Assembly: GCF_003762835.1 (NCBI RefSeq)
Contig: NZ_RJWA01000003.1
Coordinates: 124,001 to 188,000, forward strand
Reading direction: 5' to 3'
From: Micromonospora sp. HM5-17
Lineage (GTDB): Bacteria; Actinomycetota; Actinomycetes; Mycobacteriales; Micromonosporaceae
DNA: 64,000 nucleotides
Part shown: positions 7,731 to 17,300 of the stretch, piece by piece
How positions within the stretch are numbered: the stretch's first letter is position 1
How the letters are laid out: each line of letters opens with the position of its first letter
Made by a program: the position numbers and the translations under genes
The notes under the pieces: model-generated
What the model was told of the DNA's origin: nothing
Databases searched by the model: none
Seen by the model: the letters and a program-made list of their open reading frames with translations, nothing else

Positions 7731-10568
7731 CTACTCCAGGGCTTCCCGGGAGACACCGTCGATGGTCCGGCGGGGACGTGGCGGCTGGCGCGGCGGGTCG
7801 ACCTCGGAGAACCGGGTCGAGCCGGCGGAAAGGTCCGGGTGCTCCACCTCCAGGGCGATCGCCGCCGCCTCCTCCAGGGTCAGCTCGGCCCCGGCGGCGT
7901 ACGCGGCGTCGAAGGCCGCGTCCCCGAGCGACGCCCGCAGCGCGGCCTGCTCCTGCATCCAGTACGCGCCGAAGGTGCCCGGCGCGAAGTGCATCGTCGA
8001 GCGGGTGAGCTGTGCCGCGCCGAAGAGCCGGGCCGCCGTCCTCGGGTCGCCGCCCCGCGCGCAGCGCACCGCGATCGCGTTCACGGTGTCGCAGGCGCGG
8101 GCGAGATAGCCGTAGCTCATCCGGGACCGCAACGCGACCACCAGGTGGTCATGCGCGGCGACCAGATCGCCCCGGGCCAGCGCCACCATGCCGAGCAGCA
8201 TGTCGACCCGGCGTTTGCCCCGCTCGGTCGGCTGCGCCGCCTCCAACGGCCGGGCCGCCGCCAGCAGCTCGGCCGCCTCGTCGAGCGCCCGCCGCCGCCA
8301 CAGCAGCTCGGCGAGGCTGTAGATGGCGAGCAGCGCGTCCCCGGCGACCCCCTCGGCCTCGGCCCGCGCGATCACCTCCCGGCAGACCCGCTCGGCCTCG
8401 GCGAGCTGGCCCATGTCCACCAGCGGGGCGGCACGTCCAGCCAGCACCCGGACCAGTAGTCCGGCGTCGCCAACCCGTCGGGCGACCGACTCGGCCTGTT
8501 GCGAGAAGCGCAGCTCCTCGGCGAACTCGCCGTCCGCGCCGGCGTGCCGGGAGTGCATGAGGTACGTCGCGGCCAGCTCCGCCTCGGGGATCTGCTCGCC
8601 GGTTTCGGCGATCCGGCTGTAGAGCCGGAACAGCCAGAGCCGTCCCTCCCGGGCCAGCCCGCGCTCCCGCCACCACTCGTCGAGCCCGCTGGCCAGTTGC
8701 AGCCCCTGCCGGGCGCTGCCGCCGGTCACCGTCCAGCGCAGTGCGGCGCGCAGCTCGTCGGCGAGCGGGTCGAGGGCGTACAGCGACAGCGTCACGGGTC
8801 GCCCGTCCGGCCCCAGGTACGCCCGCTGCACCGCGTGCAGCGACCAGGCCACGTGCCGGTCCCGAGCGGTTTGCTCCTCTCCCGCGTCGACCAGCCGACG
8901 TGCCGCGTACGCCCGGATCGGGTCCAGCATCCGGTACGTGCTGCCGGAGACGTTCGGCTCGGCCTGGATCATCGACTTGTCGACCAGCACCGAGAGCGGA
9001 TCGAGCGCGTCGTCGTCGATGAACCACTCCACGGTGGCAAGGTCGACCGGCCCGGAGAAGACCGCCAGCCAGCGCAGCAGCCGCGCGGCCCGGGGGCCGA
9101 GGGTCCGGTACGACCAGGTGACCGTCGCCTGCATGGTGACGTGCCGCTGCGTGGCCGTCCGCTGTGCGGCCCGGACCTCGGCTGGCGGTGCCGTGCCCTT
9201 CGCCGCCGCCGCCAGGTCCACCGTGTCGGCCTGGTTGGCGATCCACCGCCCGTTCGGCGTCGGGGCCGGCTCCGCGTCGTCGTGCCCGGCGTCCAGCGCC
9301 CCGAGCACGTCGTCCAGCCGCTCGGCGAGCTGGCTGGCGCTCAGCACCCGCAGCCGGGCGGCGGCGAGTTCGATCGCCAGCGGCAGCCCGTCGAGCCGGG
9401 TCACCACCCGTTGCAGGTCGGCCGACTCGGCGGGGCTGGCGCGCCGGCCGCCCCGGGCCGCGGCCGTGCGGTCCAGCAGCAGCGTCACCGCCTCGCTCGG
9501 GCCGCCGCCGGGCGCCGGGTCGACGGAGAGCGGCGGGATCCGCCAGACCACCTCGCCCGGCAGGCCGAGCGACTCGCGGCTGGTGGCGAGGACGCGTACC
9601 CCGCTGCCCCCGGAAAGAAGCCTGGAGATCACCTCGGCGCAGGCACCGGGCTGGGCGTCGCAGGTGTCGAGCAGGACCAGCATCCGTCGGGAGGCGGTGA
9701 ACTCGACCAGGGTCTCCAGCATCGGCCGGCCCGGTTCGGGACGCAGCCCGAGCACCGCGGCGACCGCGAACGCGACCAGGCCCGGGTCGGTCACGGTGGC
9801 GATGTCGACGAACCAGACCCCGTCCGGGTAGGACTCGACCAGGTCGCCGGCCAGCTCGACGGCGAGCCGGGTCTTGCCGGCGCCGCCGGCCCCGACCACC
9901 GTCACCAGCCGGTGCTCCCGGATCAGCCGGTCCAGCTCGGCCCGCTCGGCGTTGCGGCCGACGAACGAGGTGACCTGGGTCGGCAGGTTGTGGGGGATCG
10001 CGTCGGCGGTCCGCGGCCGCGGGAACTGGCGTTCCAGCCCGGGGGCGACGAGCTGGAAGAGGCGTTCCCGGTCGTCGAAGCCGCGCAGCCGGTGCAGACC
10101 GAGGTCGAGCAGCGTGGCGCCGGGAGGCAGCGGCGCGGCGTGTCGGGCGGTTGCGCCGGAGCAGAGCACCTGGCCCCCGTGCGCGGCGGCGGCGATCCGC
10201 GCGGCCCGGTGTACCTCGGCGCTGGCGTACTCGCCGGCGTGCGGCTCGGCGTGGCCGGTGTGCAGCCCCATCCGGACCTTGGGCGTGGCCTCGGGGGTCG
10301 GCCAGTCGTGGCTGTTCAGGGCCCGCTGGGCGGCCAGTGAGGCGTCGAGCGCGGCCGAGGCGTCGGCGAAGGCGATGAAGAACGAGTCGCCCTCGGTGAA
10401 GAGCTCGGTGCCGTCACTGGCCGCCAGGGTGGCGCGCAGCAGGCGTCGGTGTTCGCTGAGGACCGGACGGTAGCCGGGGCCGAGCATCTGGGCCAGTCTC
10501 GTGGAGCCCTCGATGTCGGTGAACATGAACGTGACCAGCCCACTTGGCAGGTGGATCCGTGCTGACAT
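7731..10568 (-). CDS. degenerate class III cyclase domain fused to STAND-type ATPase and TPR-like region
   Basis: Domains in order: class III nucleotidyl cyclase-like domain (about residues 8-185; FMFTDIEGST, then GDSFFIAF, MGLHTG and VHRAARI), an NB-ARC/AAA-like ATPase with Walker A GAGGAGKT and ATSR, and a long helical TPR-like C terminus. No LuxR HTH is visible at the end, unlike many relatives. In the cyclase domain the usual Asn of VNxAAR is His, and the Lys expected before GD is missing, so cyclase activity is doubtful. The role is probably signal sensing. I chose the ATG at 10568, preceded by GGGAGG at good spacing; an ATG at 10604 would add 12 residues. Confidence 0.85.
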   Translation of the reverse strand: MSARIHLPSGLVTFMFTDIEGSTRLAQMLGPGYRPVLSEHRRLLRATLAASDGTELFTEGDSFFIAFADASAALDASLAAQRALNSHDWPTPEATPKVRMGLHTGHAEPHAGEYASAEVHRAARIAAAAHGGQVLCSGATARHAAPLPPGATLLDLGLHRLRGFDDRERLFQLVAPGLERQFPRPRTADAIPHNLPTQVTSFVGRNAERAELDRLIREHRLVTVVGAGGAGKTRLAVELAGDLVESYPDGVWFVDIATVTDPGLVAFAVAAVLGLRPEPGRPMLETLVEFTASRRMLVLLDTCDAQPGACAEVISRLLSGGSGVRVLATSRESLGLPGEVVWRIPPLSVDPAPGGGPSEAVTLLLDRTAAARGGRRASPAESADLQRVVTRLDGLPLAIELAAARLRVLSASQLAERLDDVLGALDAGHDDAEPAPTPNGRWIANQADTVDLAAAAKGTAPPAEVRAAQRTATQRHVTMQATVTWSYRTLGPRAARLLRWLAVFSGPVDLATVEWFIDDDALDPLSVLVDKSMIQAEPNVSGSTYRMLDPIRAYAARRLVDAGEEQTARDRHVAWSLHAVQRAYLGPDGRPVTLSLYALDPLADELRAALRWTVTGGSARQGLQLASGLDEWWRERGLAREGRLWLFRLYSRIAETGEQIPEAELAATYLMHSRHAGADGEFAEELRFSQQAESVARRVGDAGLLVRVLAGRAAPLVDMGQLAEAERVCREVIARAEAEGVAGDALLAIYSLAELLWRRRALDEAAELLAAARPLEAAQPTERGKRRVDMLLGMVALARGDLVAAHDHLVVALRSRMSYGYLARACDTVNAIAVRCARGGDPRTAARLFGAAQLTRSTMHFAPGTFGAYWMQEQAALRASLGDAAFDAAYAAGAELTLEEAAAIALEVEHPDLSAGSTRFSEVDPPRQPPRPRRTIDGVSREALE

Positions 10569-10857
10569 GCCTGGAACCTCCCGCCCCCTGGAAGTCGCGT
10601 TCATGCTGTCGCATATTTATGTCCCGGCCCATCGTAGGAACGGACGGGCGAGTCCGTACCAAGGTGCTAACCGCCACGTGCACCGCGAAAACGACATCCC
10701 GGTCGTGAGTGTTCCTCACTGAACCTTCTTCGTCTCTCCTGCGGTCCGGCGGTCCCGCATGGTCGGATGCGTGGGGTGGGTGCCGCGCAGTCCGTGAGAA
10801 AGGTTCACTGTCCGGTGGGGAGGGGGCCCGTCCCGGACAGACCGACGGCCGGCGGGA

Positions 10858-11076
10858 TCAGCAGCCGCAGGCGCCGCCGCAGCACCCGCCGCCGCCCGAC
10901 GCGGCCGGGGCCGTGCTCGACCCGTCGCCGCGGCCCGTCACCGCGACCGTCGACAGTAGCTTGACCGTGTCGTCGTGGCCCTGCGGACACAGCGCCGGCG
11001 CCGAGGATTCGACCATCGGCCGGTTGATCTCGAACGTGTCGCCGCACGCGCGGCATCGGAACTCGTACCGGGGCAT
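10858..11076 (-). CDS. FmdB family zinc ribbon protein
   Basis: A 72-residue protein. The N terminus MPRYEFRCRACGDTFE, with a second Cys/His pair (CPQGH), is the FmdB putative regulatory zinc ribbon. The C terminus is Gly/Cys-rich (GGGGCCGGACGC), also common in this family. The family was named from formamidase operons, but most members have no known role. It lies divergent from the transglycosylase gene with about 56 bases between starts, and has an otherwise empty 290-base stretch downstream (10569-10857) in which I see no gene. Confidence 0.9.
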   Translation of the reverse strand: MPRYEFRCRACGDTFEINRPMVESSAPALCPQGHDDTVKLLSTVAVTGRGDGSSTAPAASGGGGCCGGACGC

Positions 11077-11097
11077 GTAACCAGGGTACGACCAGAC

Positions 11098-11125
11098 CTG
11101 ACGTTCGTCGGTCGATGGGTAATAC
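11098..11125 (+). promoter_or_regulatory. promoter of the transglycosylase gene (leaderless)
   Basis: CTGACG (11098-11103), 16 bases, then TAATAC (11120-11125) form a good vegetative-type promoter. The GTG at 11133 lies seven bases after the -10 box, exactly where transcription would start, and has no Shine-Dalgarno sequence. This points to a leaderless mRNA and decides the start codon of the next gene. Confidence 0.6.
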
Positions 11126-11132
11126 TCGACGG

Positions 11133-12470
11133 GTGGCGGATCCGGAGATCTCGACCCCCCGACCCCTGCGTCCCGCCGCGCCCGCACTGGCCGGACCATT
11201 GGCCAGCTCGGGTGCCGCTCCGGATTCGGCGTTCGCGCCGGAACCGGTGACCGTGCCACGTCCCCGTACCGCCCCGGACGGTGCCTCGGCCACGTCCCCG
11301 GCCGACACGCCCGAGTCCGCCTCGCCGGCGACTCCGGTCGACGCCGGGACGGTGCCGGCCGATGGCCAGGCGGCACCCGGCGCGGGCTCCGACGGACCGG
11401 ATACGTCGGATAGTTCGGGTGGGTCGGACAACACCGACGGATCAGGCGACACAGGCGAACCGAGTGACGCAGGCGGATCGGGCGACACCGGTGGATCGGG
11501 AGGCGCCTCGTCGACGACGGCGACCCCCGTCGACCTCGACGTGCCACCGTCCGGGCGGACGCGGCGGTTCCGCGTCCGCTTCGCGCACGCGGCCCGGCGC
11601 TGGCCGTCGCCCCGGAGGGCGGCCGTCGGCGCCGCCCGGGCGGTTCGGGACTGGTCCCGGCGCCCGAGCGGCCGGCTCACCCTTCCCGCGCTGCTGCTCT
11701 TCACCCTCGTCGCGGGGACGGGGACCGCGGGAGCCGTCCTGGTGCCGGCGGCGGGGCGTACCCCCGAGGCGGGCGCGACGACGAGCCCGGCGGCGCCGTC
11801 GCCGCAGGCCACCCTCCCCACCGCCGCGCCCGGCGGGTTGCCGGCCTCGCCCTCGCCCAACAGCACGACCCCGCCGACACACCCCTGGACGGGTGACGGG
11901 CCCACCCACACCCTGGCCGGCTGGGCCGCCCAGATCGGGGGGCGGCTGGGCATCCCGCAGGTGGCGATGCAGGCGTACGGCTACGCCGAGCTGCAGCTCA
12001 GCCAGACCACCCCCGGCTGTCAACTGCGCTGGACCACCCTCGCCGCGATCGGGTTCGTGGAGTCCGCCCACGGAACCGTGAACGGCTCCCGGCTCACCGC
12101 GAGCGGGGTGGCCGAACCGGAGATCTTCGGGCCCGCGCTGGACGGCAACGGCGACCGAAAGCGCATCACGGACACCGACGACGGTCGGCTCGACAAGGAC
12201 ACGACGTACGACCGGGCGGTCGGCCCGATGCAGTTCATCCCGACGACCTGGGCGACGTACGGGGCCGACGCCGACCTCGACGGGGTGAAGAACCCGCAGG
12301 ACATCGACGATGCGGCGCTGGCCGCCGGTAACTATCTGTGTAAGGACGGGCGCAACCTGTCCGTCGGCTCGGACTGGTGGAACGCCATTCTCTCCTACAA
12401 CAACGTGCAGTCCTACGCTCAGTCGGTCTTCGACAAGGCCAACCAGTACGGGGTGGACAGCAGAACCTAG
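11133..12470 (+). CDS. lytic transglycosylase (SLT, MltB-like) with long disordered N terminus
   Basis: A protein of about 445 residues. The first roughly 170 residues are Ala/Pro/Ser/Thr/Gly-rich and repetitive (DGSGDTGEPSDAGGSGDTGG), probably a disordered cytosolic region. One TM helix follows at about 185-205 (LTLPALLLFTLVAGTGTAGAVL), then a Pro/Thr linker and an extracellular transglycosylase domain over the last 180 residues. The domain has FVESAHGTVNGS with the likely catalytic Glu, then AVGPMQFIPTTW and AALAAGNYLC, the SLT_2 pattern. It cleaves peptidoglycan glycan strands with formation of 1,6-anhydro-muramic acid. The GTG at 11133 fits the promoter; an ATG at 11115 lies upstream of the predicted transcription start. 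Confidence 0.88.
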   Translation: MADPEISTPRPLRPAAPALAGPLASSGAAPDSAFAPEPVTVPRPRTAPDGASATSPADTPESASPATPVDAGTVPADGQAAPGAGSDGPDTSDSSGGSDNTDGSGDTGEPSDAGGSGDTGGSGGASSTTATPVDLDVPPSGRTRRFRVRFAHAARRWPSPRRAAVGAARAVRDWSRRPSGRLTLPALLLFTLVAGTGTAGAVLVPAAGRTPEAGATTSPAAPSPQATLPTAAPGGLPASPSPNSTTPPTHPWTGDGPTHTLAGWAAQIGGRLGIPQVAMQAYGYAELQLSQTTPGCQLRWTTLAAIGFVESAHGTVNGSRLTASGVAEPEIFGPALDGNGDRKRITDTDDGRLDKDTTYDRAVGPMQFIPTTWATYGADADLDGVKNPQDIDDAALAAGNYLCKDGRNLSVGSDWWNAILSYNNVQSYAQSVFDKANQYGVDSRT

Positions 12471-12542
12471 CGTAATGGTCCCCGCACATTGCAGAACTGG
12501 GCACTTTCGCGCGGCTCCGGTTGACGGCAAGCTAGACGGGTG

Positions 12543-13592
12543 ATGGTGCGCGAGTGGGATCCTCGGACCGCTCCGGCCGCCGAGATCGAGTCGTTCCTGG
12601 ACACGATCAACGCGGCCTTCGCGGCCGACCTGCCAGACGACCCGCTGTGGGAGAACGGCATGCTCCGGGAGTACCTCAGCGAGGTCATGCCCGGGGAACG
12701 CCGGATCTCCTGGATCATCCAGGACGAGCCGTCTCCGGACGGGAAGCCCGGCCGCATCATCGGGCACACCCACGTCCTGCTCCTCGGTGACATCGGCGTG
12801 GTGGAGGTGCTGGTGCACCCGAGCGCCCGCCGGCGTGGTCTCGGGCGCAAGCTGATCGCCACGGCGGCCCGCCGCACGTACCAGGAGGGCTTCCGGTTCA
12901 TCGGGGTCGAGGTGGTCGGCGACACCCCGGCGGTCGGCTTCTACGAGGCGCTCGGCTTCACCCAGGAGTACATCGAGACCCGCAGCGTGCTTCGCCTGTC
13001 CACCGTGGACTGGAACGCGCTGGCCGAGATGTCCCGGGGCATCGCTCCCGGCTACCGCCTGGAGTTCTTCCCGGGTGGACCGCCGGAGGAGCTCATCGAG
13101 GCGTACGCGATGGCGAAGGCCGAGGCCCGGGTCGACGACGGCGACCTGGACCTGCGGCCGAGTTCGTGTGACCCGCAGCGGCTGCGGGACAGCCTGAACT
13201 GTCTACACCGGCGCGGCATGAAGCCGTACATCGTGACGGCGATCGAGGAGAAGACCGGCGTGGTGGCCGGGCTCACCGAGGTCGTCGTGCCGGCCCAGCA
13301 CCCGACCCGGGCCGACCAGTACGACACCATCGTCGGCCAGGCCCACCAGGGCCGCGGTATCGACCGGGCGATGAAGGCGCGGATGCTCTTCGAGCTGCGT
13401 ACGGCGGAGCCGAAGCTCGCCGAGGTGCAGACCTGGAATGCCCAGACCAACGAGGCGATGCGGGCGGTCAACGCCGACCTCGGGTTCCAGGCCGACCGGC
13501 AGTGGTTCGAGTACGGTGTCGACGTCGCGGAGCTGGTGCACCGTCTCGACGCCGCCAACCACGCGAACAGGTCGGCGAGGCCGACCGCCTGA
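12543..13592 (+). CDS. GNAT family N-acetyltransferase, two GNAT domains
   Basis: A protein of about 349 residues. The N-terminal GNAT domain (about 5-150) has the acetyl-CoA loop VHPSARRRGLGRKL and VGFYEALGF. The second half is a more divergent GNAT fold (VGQAHQGRGIDRAMKARM, then NAQTNEAMRAVNADLGF). Such tandem GNAT proteins in actinomycetes acetylate small molecules; mycothiol synthase is a well-known tandem GNAT, but the motifs here do not identify it as that enzyme. The start can be ATG 12543 or the GTG directly before it. It converges on hemB with 54 bases between the stops. Confidence 0.87.
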   Translation: MVREWDPRTAPAAEIESFLDTINAAFAADLPDDPLWENGMLREYLSEVMPGERRISWIIQDEPSPDGKPGRIIGHTHVLLLGDIGVVEVLVHPSARRRGLGRKLIATAARRTYQEGFRFIGVEVVGDTPAVGFYEALGFTQEYIETRSVLRLSTVDWNALAEMSRGIAPGYRLEFFPGGPPEELIEAYAMAKAEARVDDGDLDLRPSSCDPQRLRDSLNCLHRRGMKPYIVTAIEEKTGVVAGLTEVVVPAQHPTRADQYDTIVGQAHQGRGIDRAMKARMLFELRTAEPKLAEVQTWNAQTNEAMRAVNADLGFQADRQWFEYGVDVAELVHRLDAANHANRSARPTA

Positions 13593-13646
13593 CCGGGGCG
13601 CGAACGGCCTCCGGACCCGCCCGGACCGCTCCGGTCGTGTGTCGGC

Positions 13647-14630
13647 TCAGTACCGGTCGCGGAGCATCCGGGCGGCCTCGACCGCCCAGTAGGTGAGGAT
13701 GACCTGGGCGCCCGCCCGGCGGATCGAGGTCAGCGTCTCCAGGATCGCCCGGTCCCGGTCGATCCAGCCGTTCGCGGCGGCCGCCTCGACCATCGCGTAC
13801 TCGCCGGAGATCTGGTACGCCGCGACCGGGACGTCGACCTCGGCCCGGACCGCCGCGACCACGTCGAGGTACGGCAGGGCGGGCTTGACCATCACCAGGT
13901 CGGCCCCCTCGGCGACGTCGAGACGGACCTCCCGAAGCGACTCCCGCAGGTTCGCCGGGTCCTGCTGGTAGGTGCGCCGGTCGCCCTGGAGCGACGACTC
14001 CACCGCGTCCCGGAAGGGGCCGTAGAACGACGAGGCGTACTTCACCGCGTACGCCAGGATCCCGGTGTCGGTGTGCCCGGCGGCGTCCAGGGCCCGCCGG
14101 ATCGCCCCGACCTGGCCGTCCATCATCCCGGAGGGGCCGAGGAGGTGCGCCCCGGCCTCCGCCTGGGCGACGGCCATCTCGGCGTACGCGGTCAGGGTGG
14201 CGTCGTTGTCGACGGTCCCGTCCGGCGCGAGCAGCCCACAGTGCCCGTGCGAGGTGAACTCGTCGAGGCAGAGGTCGCTCATCACCACGGTGGCGTCGCC
14301 GACCTCGGCGACCACGTCCCGGATCGCCACGTTGAGGATGCCGTCCGGGTCGATCCCGCCGGAACCGGTCTCGTCCTTCCGCTCCGGCACGCCGAACAGC
14401 ATGATGCCGCCGATCCCGGCGTGTACCGCCTCGGCCGCTGCCTTGCGCAGCGATTCCCGGGAGTGCTGCACCACGCCCGGCATCGAGGCGATCGGCCGAG
14501 GCTCCGTCAAACCCTCCTTGACGAACATCGGCAGCACCAGCTCGGACGGGGCGAGCCGGGTCTCCTCAACGAGCCGGCGAATCGCGGCGGAACGCCGCAG
14601 CCGGCGCGGACGGACCTCCGGGTAGGACAT
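13647..14630 (-). CDS. hemB: delta-aminolevulinic acid dehydratase (porphobilinogen synthase)
   Basis: A 327-residue enzyme that condenses two 5-aminolevulinate molecules to porphobilinogen, the fourth gene product of the haem pathway encoded here. The two active-site lysines are visible: Lys197 in [17 protein letters not shown] and Lys249 in [11 protein letters not shown]. The metal site reads [15 protein letters not shown]: Cys121 and Cys131 are present, but the middle zinc Cys is Asp123, so it is neither the full zinc nor the full magnesium type. ATG 14630 has GGAGG upstream; the frame extends further but without a ribosome site. It is the last gene of the rex-hem block, 94 bases after hemD. 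Confidence 0.97.
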   Translation of the reverse strand: MSYPEVRPRRLRRSAAIRRLVEETRLAPSELVLPMFVKEGLTEPRPIASMPGVVQHSRESLRKAAAEAVHAGIGGIMLFGVPERKDETGSGGIDPDGILNVAIRDVVAEVGDATVVMSDLCLDEFTSHGHCGLLAPDGTVDNDATLTAYAEMAVAQAEAGAHLLGPSGMMDGQVGAIRRALDAAGHTDTGILAYAVKYASSFYGPFRDAVESSLQGDRRTYQQDPANLRESLREVRLDVAEGADLVMVKPALPYLDVVAAVRAEVDVPVAAYQISGEYAMVEAAAANGWIDRDRAILETLTSIRRAGAQVILTYWAVEAARMLRDRY

Positions 14631-14724
14631 GGGGACTCCTCCGTGGCGCTGTCGGAAACCGGGACGGATCGCCACGACGCCGGGCACCGACGCCGGGCTA
14701 TCCCGCCCGGGCGGGCGGAGCGGA

Positions 14725-16305
14725 CTACCGGAACCGCAACGCGGTCGGGCCCTGCACCTTCGAGCCCCGCCGCTGCTTCGCCGGCATCGCGGCCAGTTTC
14801 TCCCGCAATTCCACAGCGTACGCCGCGAGCGCCTCGACCAACTCCGGTACCGAGGCGTGGGCCGGCTGAGCGTCCACCCGAAGGCCGAACTCGGTCGCGG
14901 TCTCGGCGGTCTTCGGGCCGATCACCGCCACCACGGTCCGGGCGTGCGGCTTGCCGGCGATGCCGACCAGGTTCCGCACCGTCGAGGAGGAGGTGAAGAG
15001 GACCGCGTCGAACCCTCCGGACTTGATCGCGTCGCGGATCTCGGCCGGCGGCGGCGCGGCCCGGACGGTCCGGTACGCGGTGACGTCGTCGACCTCCCAA
15101 CCCCGTTCGGTCAGCCCGGCGGCCAGCGTCTCGGTGGCGATGTCGGCCCGGGGCAGCAACACCCGGCCGACCGGGTCCAGGACCTCGTCGTGTGGCGAGA
15201 ACTCGGCCAGCAGGCCCTCCGAGGTCTGCTCCCCGGACGGGATCAACTCGGGCTGGATGCCGAAGGCGCGAACGGCGTCGGCGGTCGCCTCGCCGATACA
15301 GGCGATCTTGACGCCCCCGAAGTGCCGGGCGTCCAGGCCGTGCTCGGCGAACTTTTCCCAGACGGCCCGGACGGCGTTCACCGAGGTGAAGATCACCCAT
15401 GCGTAGCGGCCGTCGACCAGGCCCTTCACCGCCCGCTCCATCTGGGCCGGGGTCCGGGGCGGTTCGACCGCGATGGTCGGTACCTCGCACGGAATGGCGC
15501 CGTACTCGCGCAGCCGGGCGCTCATCACCCCGGCCTGCTCCTTGGTCCGCGGGACCAGCACCTTCCAGCCGTACAGTGGGCGGTTCTCCCACCAGCTCAG
15601 CTTGTCCCGGTGCGCGACGCCGGCGCCGAGGGTGAGGACCACCCGGCCGGTGAAGCCGAGCGCGGCGGCGACGAAGCTGTCCACGGTCGAGGTGGTGGTG
15701 TACTGGGTCTCGCCGGTGCCGTCGCCGGTCACCGCCACCGGGGTGGCGCCGTCGACGCCGACCGCGAGCAGCCCGTCCCGGACCGCGGCGAGGTCGCCGG
15801 CGTCGACCGCCAGGGCCAGCGAGCCCCGGTTGACCGCCGCGGCGAGCGCCTCGAAGTCCACCGCGGTGACGTCGTCGATGTCGGCGGCGGTACGGATCCC
15901 GTGCAGCGGGACGCCGGCGTACGTGGCGACCCCCTCGGCCTGCCCGACGCCGGGCACCACCTCGAACGGTACGGCGGTCCGGGCGACCGCCTGCACCTCG
16001 GTGACCACCGCCTCGTGACCGAACGGGTCACCGGCGATCAGGTGTACCGCGCTCAGCCCGGAGCGGGCTGCCGAGAGCAGGACCTTCGCCACGTCGCCCG
16101 GCGCTCCCTCGGCCGGGCTGAACTGGGCGTCCTCCTTCGCGTCCGCCCTGACGGCGGCGAGCAGCGCCTCCGGGACGCTGCGGTCGTATATCACCTGGTC
16201 GGCGTGGACCAGCGCGTCGTACGCCCGTCGGGTCAGCAGACCCGGGTCGCCGGGTCCGGCCCCGACGAACGCGATGCGGCCTGCGGGCTTACGGGTGCCG
16301 ATCAT
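14725..16305 (-). CDS. hemD: uroporphyrinogen-III C-methyltransferase / uroporphyrinogen-III synthase fusion
   Basis: A 526-residue two-domain protein. Residues about 10-245 are SUMT (CobA)-like, beginning [20 protein letters not shown]; residues about 260-510 are uroporphyrinogen-III synthase (HemD), which closes hydroxymethylbilane to uroporphyrinogen III. The fusion is normal in actinobacteria. In the SUMT half the usual GGDPFVFGRG is AGDPFGHEA and the GVTSA loop is GVGQAEG, so methylation of uroporphyrinogen III may be weak or lost. The start ATG (16303-16305) overlaps the hemC stop as ATGA, implying translational coupling. Confidence 0.93.
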   Translation of the reverse strand: MIGTRKPAGRIAFVGAGPGDPGLLTRRAYDALVHADQVIYDRSVPEALLAAVRADAKEDAQFSPAEGAPGDVAKVLLSAARSGLSAVHLIAGDPFGHEAVVTEVQAVARTAVPFEVVPGVGQAEGVATYAGVPLHGIRTAADIDDVTAVDFEALAAAVNRGSLALAVDAGDLAAVRDGLLAVGVDGATPVAVTGDGTGETQYTTTSTVDSFVAAALGFTGRVVLTLGAGVAHRDKLSWWENRPLYGWKVLVPRTKEQAGVMSARLREYGAIPCEVPTIAVEPPRTPAQMERAVKGLVDGRYAWVIFTSVNAVRAVWEKFAEHGLDARHFGGVKIACIGEATADAVRAFGIQPELIPSGEQTSEGLLAEFSPHDEVLDPVGRVLLPRADIATETLAAGLTERGWEVDDVTAYRTVRAAPPPAEIRDAIKSGGFDAVLFTSSSTVRNLVGIAGKPHARTVVAVIGPKTAETATEFGLRVDAQPAHASVPELVEALAAYAVELREKLAAMPAKQRRGSKVQGPTALRFR

Positions 16306-17300
16306 GTCTGTGCTCCAAAATGCTGGGTCCCCGGCCCCGAATCGGTGGGCGTGCCGAGGATCGAGTCGGCGCCGAGGTCGAGGAGGTCGGCGGCGAGGGC
16401 CTTGCCGATCTCCGTCGCCTCGGCGGGCGTACCGGTGCGGGACAGCCGGAGGTCGCGGGTACCGTCCGGGCTGATCACCGCCCCGCGCAGGTAGATCTCG
16501 TCGCCGCCGCCGGCTCCGGAGGCGTCCGGTTCGCCTTCGGCGACGACCGCGAACGCGGCGACCGGGGCACTGCACCCGGCCTCCAGGGTGGCGAGAAACG
16601 CCCGCTCCGCGGTGACCGCGGCCCGGGTGGGGGGATGGTCGAGCACGGCCAGCAGCTCGACCAGCTCCGAGTCGTCGGCCCGGCACTCTACCGCCAACGC
16701 GCCCTGAGCGGGCGCGGGCAGCATCATCATCGGGTCGAGAGTCTCGGTGATCTCCTCGGCGCGGCCGAGCCGGATCAGCCCGGCCCGGGCCAGCACCACG
16801 GCGTCGAGGTCCGCTTCGGGGCCGCGTACCCGGGCCAGCCGGGTGTCGACGTTGCCCCGGATCGGCACCACCGTCAGGTGCAGGCCGAGCGCGTGCAACT
16901 GGGCGATCCGGCGCAGCGCCCCGGTGCCGACGGTGGCCCCGGGCGGCAGCTCGGCCAGGGTACGGCCGTCCCGGGTGACCAGGGCGTCCCGCGGATCCTC
17001 CCGAGGGGGTACGGCGGCGATGTGCAGCCCCTCCTGACCGGCGGTGGGGAGGTCCTTGTACGAGTGGACCGCGAAGTCGATCTCCTTGGCGGCCAGGGCG
17101 TCGCGCAGCGCCGAGACGAAGACACCGACGCCGAGACGGTGCACCGGGGCGTTCGACCGGTCGCCGGCCGTCACGACCTCGACCAGCTCGACCGGACGGC
17201 CGGTGGCGGCCGTCAGCGCCTCGGCGACCTTCCGGGACTGGGCGAGCGCCAGCGCGCTGCCGCGGGTGCCGAGCCGCAGCACTCCCGTGCTCCCGCTCAT
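16302..17300 (-). CDS. hemC: porphobilinogen deaminase (hydroxymethylbilane synthase)
   Basis: A 332-residue enzyme that joins four porphobilinogens into hydroxymethylbilane on a covalently bound dipyrromethane primer. The primer cysteine is Cys243 in LATLEAGCSAPVAAF. Other family marks are the N terminus LRLGTRGSALALAQ, the catalytic Asp region DFAVHSYKDLPT, and PAPAQGALAVECR. The start overlaps the hemA stop (ATGA at 17297-17300) and the stop overlaps the hemD start (ATGA at 16302-16305). Length and residues are typical. Confidence 0.97.
   Translation of the reverse strand: MSGSTGVLRLGTRGSALALAQSRKVAEALTAATGRPVELVEVVTAGDRSNAPVHRLGVGVFVSALRDALAAKEIDFAVHSYKDLPTAGQEGLHIAAVPPREDPRDALVTRDGRTLAELPPGATVGTGALRRIAQLHALGLHLTVVPIRGNVDTRLARVRGPEADLDAVVLARAGLIRLGRAEEITETLDPMMMLPAPAQGALAVECRADDSELVELLAVLDHPPTRAAVTAERAFLATLEAGCSAPVAAFAVVAEGEPDASGAGGGDEIYLRGAVISPDGTRDLRLSRTGTPAEATEIGKALAADLLDLGADSILGTPTDSGPGTQHFGAQT

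Noticed and set aside
8499-10340. 613-codon plus-strand frame opposite the cyclase/STAND gene
   Set aside because: No motifs; the opposite strand has P-loop and cyclase signatures.
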